Shown here one piece after another: positions 6,931-8,746 of a stretch of 8,746 bases of DNA. The stretch spans positions 1 to 8,746 of the forward strand of contig PFSC01000022.1 in assembly GCA_002788865.1 (NCBI GenBank). Reading direction: 5' to 3'. This DNA is from Candidatus Roizmanbacteria bacterium CG_4_9_14_0_2_um_filter_39_13. Its GTDB lineage: Bacteria; Patescibacteriota; Microgenomatia; UBA1406; GWC2-37-13. The notes below the pieces were generated by a model. That model had not been told where the DNA came from, made no database searches, and saw only the letters and a list, made by a program, of their open reading frames with translations. The position numbers were made by a program, and so were the translations under genes. Position 1 is the first letter of the stretch, and every line of letters starts with the position of its first letter.

Positions 6931-7153
6931 CGGCAACTGCGGCTTCAGCAAAGTAATACCCAACATTTCCAAATCCGCAAATAGCAATCGACATCTTCGG
7001 CTGCTTGTTCAGTTGCAACCGCTGCAATAACTCTTGCAAAGCGATAACACCTCCCTACCCGGTCGCTTCGGTGCGCCCGAGACTTCCGCCATTGGCGATT
7101 GCTTTGCCAGTAAATGCTGCTGGCTCCTTTTTCCCATGGATTTTCTCATATTC
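6929..7153 (-). pseudogene. gdhA: Glutamate (Glu/Leu/Phe/Val) dehydrogenase fragment with in-frame TAG
   Basis: Read on the minus strand from 7153, about 75 codons give EYEKIHGKKEP, FTGKAIANGGSLGRTEATG, a TAG stop (7056-7054), then GGVIALQELL and ICGFGNVGYYFAEAA. These are the successive hallmarks of the glutamate dehydrogenase middle region: the EYEKI...G-K segment, the 'TGKPxxxGGSLGRxEATGRG' motif and the 'GFGNVGxxxA' dinucleotide-binding loop. The stop stands where the family has Arg. The upstream catalytic half and the downstream half are absent. The 5' side ends in a heptamer array and the 3' side in an interspersed repeat, so this is a truncated, dead piece of an NAD(P)-dependent enzyme of about 415 residues. 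Recognition of the family is strong; the exact edges are uncertain by about 10 nt. Confidence 0.85.
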
Positions 7154-7245
7154 AACATTCTATATTCAACATTCTATATTCTATATTCTATATTCTATAT
7201 TCTATATTCTATATTCTATATTCTATATTCTATATTCTATATTCA
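7148..7245. repeat. 14-unit heptamer tandem array (ATATTCT)
   Basis: Fourteen 7-nt units occupy 98 nt. Ten units from the middle to the right end are ATATTCT (the last is ATATTCA). The first four alternate ATATTCA and ACATTCT. The right end covers the TGA stop of trxB (7245-7243) and the left end overlaps the E-Y codons of the glutamate dehydrogenase fragment. A 7-nt unit runs through all frames and encodes nothing stable. Unit number is likely to vary between strains. Confidence 0.95.
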
Positions 7246-8265
7246 CGACGTATTTTCAAGCCATCTCTGTGCATCTAGAGCTGTGGCTATACCCATCCCC
7301 GCTGCCGTTCCTGCTTGTCTATAAACATGATCCACACAGTCTCCTGCAGCAAAAACGCCAGGAACCGAAGTCATCGATTGATATTTATAATCAAACATCC
7401 TTCCGTCTATAGATCCCCCTTCAGGAAGGGGGTGCCCGTCAGGGTGGGGGATGTTCTGTGCGATTTCAATTGCGGCCACCCTACTCGTCACTATATATCT
7501 TTTCTCATCAAGCTGTATCACGTCCTGAAATAGCTTTGTATCAGGCTTGTGACCTATTGCAATAAACACTCCATCGAGAGTTAGATTTTTGATATTGGAT
7601 TTTGGATGTTGGATTTCTATGGTAATTCCTTCTACTTTTTGTTCACCAAGCACCTCTGTGACAGATGCATTCATAATGATCTCAATTTTGGGGTTTTCCT
7701 TTACTCGAGCCTGCATGATTTTTGAGGCTCTAAAGCTATCACGACGATGAATGAGATATACTTTTTTGGCAAACTTCGTCAATGTCTGCGCCTCTTCCAT
7801 CGCCGTATCTCCTCCGCCTACTACAGCCACTTGCTTATCTTTGAAAAAAAATCCATCACACGTAGCACATGCTGACACTCCCTTCCCACGAAGTCGAGTT
7901 TCAGATTCTAAGCCAAGCCATATTGCTTGTGCACCTGTCGTTATGATCACGGCTTCGGATTGATATGAAGCTTTTGAAGTTGTCACGACAAGCTTTTTTG
8001 AAAAATCGACCGACGTAATATTTTCATTTATTATTTCTGTCCCAAAAGAGTCAGCTTGAGTTCGTAATGTTTCTATAAGGTCTGGACCAAGTATACTTTT
8101 GTATCCGGGAAAATTCTCAACCTCAGAGGTCAACATGAGTTGACCTCCTGGAGGAGAACCAGCAAAAACTATTGGTTCAAGTCCCGCACGAGCAGAATAT
8201 ATCGCGGTACTGAGGCCTGCAGGGCCACCACCAATTATGAGAATTTTTCTTTTAAGCGCTGTCAT
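7243..8265 (-). CDS. trxB: Thioredoxin reductase (NADPH), with an internal insertion
   Basis: A 340-residue flavoenzyme that reduces thioredoxin with NADPH in the cytoplasm. The FAD site GGGPAG is at 12-17. The redox-active disulfide C133-A-T-C136 is followed by D137. The NADPH site GGGDTA is at 150-155 and the NADPH-type HRRDSFR at 173-179. The second FAD motif is GVFAAGD (303-309), followed by RQAGTAAGMG. All key residues are present, so it should be active. It is about 20-30 residues longer than usual. The excess lies between YIVT (257-260) and TSVPGVFAAGD (299-309), where the family normally has only about 7-10 residues; here 272-285 are encoded by a palindromic repeat. A heptamer repeat encodes part of 217-228. 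It follows a CsoR-like gene by 104 nt on the same strand and has its own candidate promoter. The stop codon lies inside a tandem array. Confidence 0.93.
   Translation of the reverse strand: MTALKRKILIIGGGPAGLSTAIYSARAGLEPIVFAGSPPGGQLMLTSEVENFPGYKSILGPDLIETLRTQADSFGTEIINENITSVDFSKKLVVTTSKASYQSEAVIITTGAQAIWLGLESETRLRGKGVSACATCDGFFFKDKQVAVVGGGDTAMEEAQTLTKFAKKVYLIHRRDSFRASKIMQARVKENPKIEIIMNASVTEVLGEQKVEGITIEIQHPKSNIKNLTLDGVFIAIGHKPDTKLFQDVIQLDEKRYIVTSRVAAIEIAQNIPHPDGHPLPEGGSIDGRMFDYKYQSMTSVPGVFAAGDCVDHVYRQAGTAAGMGIATALDAQRWLENTS
7412..7453. repeat. Palindromic repeat element inside the trxB reading frame
   Basis: The outer arms ATCCCCC (7413-7419) and GGGGGAT (7446-7452) are perfect. Within, CCCCCTTC pairs with GAAGGGGG to make a strong hairpin, and CCC-TGAC-GGG a weaker one. 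It shares its ATCCCC/GGGGAT ends with the intergenic element at 1957-1995. On the minus strand it is read through in frame as IPHPDGHPLPEGGS (TrxB 272-285), in a region where the family has no counterpart. Confidence 0.75.
7584..7618. repeat. Five-unit degenerate heptamer array within trxB
   Basis: Plus-strand units are GATTTTT, GATATTG, GATTTTG, GATGTTG and GATTTCT, all 7 nt long and all starting GAT. On the minus strand the unit is ATCCAAC-like, close to the ATTCAAC units at the edge of the 7148-7245 array. It codes for about residues 217-228 of TrxB (around QHPKSNIKN), a loop of variable sequence between two strands. Confidence 0.65.
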
Positions 8266-8267
8266 TC

Positions 8268-8320
8268 TAAATCCCTAATTCCTAATTCTTGTTCCCTTGT
8301 TCCCTTGTTCCCTTGTTCCC
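8268..8320. repeat. Heptamer/octamer tandem repeat in the trxB leader
   Basis: Four perfect octamers TTGTTCCC (8289-8320) follow a run of looser heptamers (TAAATCC, TAATTCC, TAATTCT). On the mRNA strand the octamer reads GGGAACAA, so the trxB leader contains AAGGGA four times, a weak Shine-Dalgarno-like string, followed by TTAGGGA closer to the ATG at 8265. Confidence 0.85.
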
Positions 8321-8323
8321 TTG

Positions 8324-8352
8324 ATGATAGTATCATACTCTTTAAAAAGCAA
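8324..8352 (-). promoter_or_regulatory. Candidate trxB promoter with a palindrome over the -10
   Basis: On the minus strand TTGCTT (8352-8347), a 17-nt spacer and TATCAT (8329-8324) form a plausible promoter. Transcription would begin near 8317, so the repeat array would make up the leader of about 50 nt. The palindrome ATGATA-c-TATCAT (8324-8336) coincides with the -10 and its upstream side, the usual place for a repressor site. The CsoR-like gene ends 34 nt upstream of it. Confidence 0.5.
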
Positions 8353-8369
8353 TCGTATTTCCAAAGGAG

Positions 8370-8600
8370 TCATAAATCAATGGTCCGCTGTATCATCATT
8401 TCGATTTCTTTTTGATTCTCTTTGGGAGTGATTTCTTCAAAATATTGAAGGATAACCTCTTTCGAGAGGCCATTTATGGCTTTTTTTACTGCTGAGACTT
8501 GTTGAAGTATTTCAACTTGATTTCTCTGTTCCTGAACCATTTTTTGTATACCACGAAGCTGCCCAAGAATTCGACTTACTCGTTTGTCTAATTGTTCCAT
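8370..8600 (-). CDS. CsoR/RcnR/FrmR-family (DUF156) regulator lacking metal and thiol ligands
   Basis: A 76-residue all-helical protein with the family signature R-I-L-G-Q-L-R-G-I-Q-K-M-V (10-22) and I-L-Q-Q-V-S-A-V (31-38). The family makes tetramers that bind operators and release them when Cu, Ni, formaldehyde or persulfide binds Cys/His residues. Here the expected Cys is Gln28, the His is Tyr53 and the second Cys is Ile57. The protein contains no Cys and no His at all. It either senses something else or binds DNA constitutively. It ends 104 nt before trxB on the same strand, so trxB is an obvious candidate target. An in-frame TAG four codons upstream of ATG 8600 fixes the start. Family call is strong, ligand unknown. 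Confidence 0.85.
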   Translation of the reverse strand: MEQLDKRVSRILGQLRGIQKMVQEQRNQVEILQQVSAVKKAINGLSKEVILQYFEEITPKENQKEIEMMIQRTIDL

Positions 8601-8606
8601 AATTTC

Positions 8607-8612
8607 ATTCTA
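8607..8612 (-). promoter_or_regulatory. Candidate -10 element for the CsoR-like gene
   Basis: TAGAAT on the minus strand ends exactly 6 nt before the ATG at 8600. Its TAG is also the in-frame stop that rules out an earlier start. The -35 region is weak. Same hexamer as at the O-antigen-ligase-like gene. Confidence 0.5.
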
Positions 8613-8658
8613 CAATACAAGTCTCATCACTGCATTAACATTCTGAGCAGGTAACAGT

Positions 8659-8746
8659 TCACAAGTCTTGACACAGATGTCATTCCCGAGCGGAATGAAA
8701 TGGAGCGCGGCAATCTAATTATTTAGAGATTGCTTCGTCGCTGTCA
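8659..8746. repeat. Interspersed repeat copy (TGTCATT...CGAGCGG type), continuing past the window end
   Basis: 8659-8684 repeats 6900-6925 with a single mismatch. Then come CGAGCGG and a stem GCAATCT (8710-8716) / AGATTGC (8727-8733) followed by TTCGTCGCT. This resembles the widespread palindromic repeat that begins TGTCATTGCGAGCG and contains a GCAATCT...AGATTGC stem. The right end is cut by the window. No gene is visible in 8601-8746 apart from the -10 at 8607-8612. Confidence 0.7.

Noticed and set aside
6608..7039. 143-codon minus-strand frame that contains GFGNVGYYFAEAA
   Set aside because: Only its first about 35 codons are gdhA-like. The rest is repeat and an out-of-frame reading of the M23 peptidase gene, so it is not a gene of its own.
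7054..7056. TAG in the gdhA fragment as a reassigned or read-through codon
   Set aside because: Both ends of the enzyme are missing, so the piece is dead anyway. TGA and TAA end the intact genes as normal, and no intact gene here has an internal TAG.
7005..7412. Plus-strand open frames with repeated FYILYSI peptide across the heptamer array
   Set aside because: The peptide is only the heptamer read in shifting frames. The frames overlap trxB and the gdhA remnant on the other strand and have no start signals.
7148..8320. CRISPR array
   Set aside because: Repeat units are 7-8 nt with no spacers, and no cas gene is present. The PaaX protein only shares a Cas2-like fold.

Overview
The window looks like a chromosomal segment of a Candidate Phyla Radiation (Patescibacteria) bacterium. 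This is an inference from style, not from a marker gene. The supporting signs are: (i) a compact surface protein with the 'GILxGKDGT ... VYFTIYSS', 'GDILFQPGxGGN ... GVGNLTPDRKLSV' and 'GADIAEYF' blocks that recur in exported CPR proteins; (ii) a Wzy/O-antigen-ligase-like membrane protein with a C-terminal TPR tail; (iii) a stand-alone membrane-anchored ComEC-like beta-lactamase-fold protein; (iv) many small palindromic repeats ending in ATGACA or GGGGAT, and heptamer microsatellites. Three intact genes end in TGA, so the code is standard and not the TGA=Gly code of Gracilibacteria/Absconditabacteria.

Layout. Minus strand 1-1766: 3'-truncated O-antigen-ligase/TPR protein with a textbook promoter (1774-1802). 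1767-2078: spacer filled with palindromic repeats. Minus 2079-3698: single-TM surface protein. 3699-4413: unusually long and AT-rich divergent spacer with no gene. Plus 4414-5166: PaaX-family regulator, the only plus-strand gene, which overlaps its convergent neighbour by 6 nt. Minus 6828-5161: two-gene unit of a LysM-LysM-M23 cell-wall endopeptidase and a membrane-anchored beta-lactamase-fold protein that has lost its metal motif. 6889-7245: a repeat, a decayed glutamate dehydrogenase fragment with an in-frame TAG, and a 14-unit heptamer array. Minus 8600-7243: a CsoR-like regulator lacking every metal ligand, then thioredoxin reductase trxB, which carries a palindromic element inside its reading frame. 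8659-8746: another repeat that runs off the window.

How it fits together. The genes concern the cell surface (polymer ligase or polymerase, surface protein, peptidoglycan hydrolase) and redox balance (TrxB). Two small regulators (PaaX-like, CsoR-like) sit beside them. No Shine-Dalgarno sequence is clear at most starts. At five genes a -10 hexamer instead lies 6-7 nt before the ATG, which predicts leaderless mRNAs. Repeats have affected this stretch: they bracket a gene remnant, sit in the trxB leader, and appear to have been absorbed into the TrxB protein.
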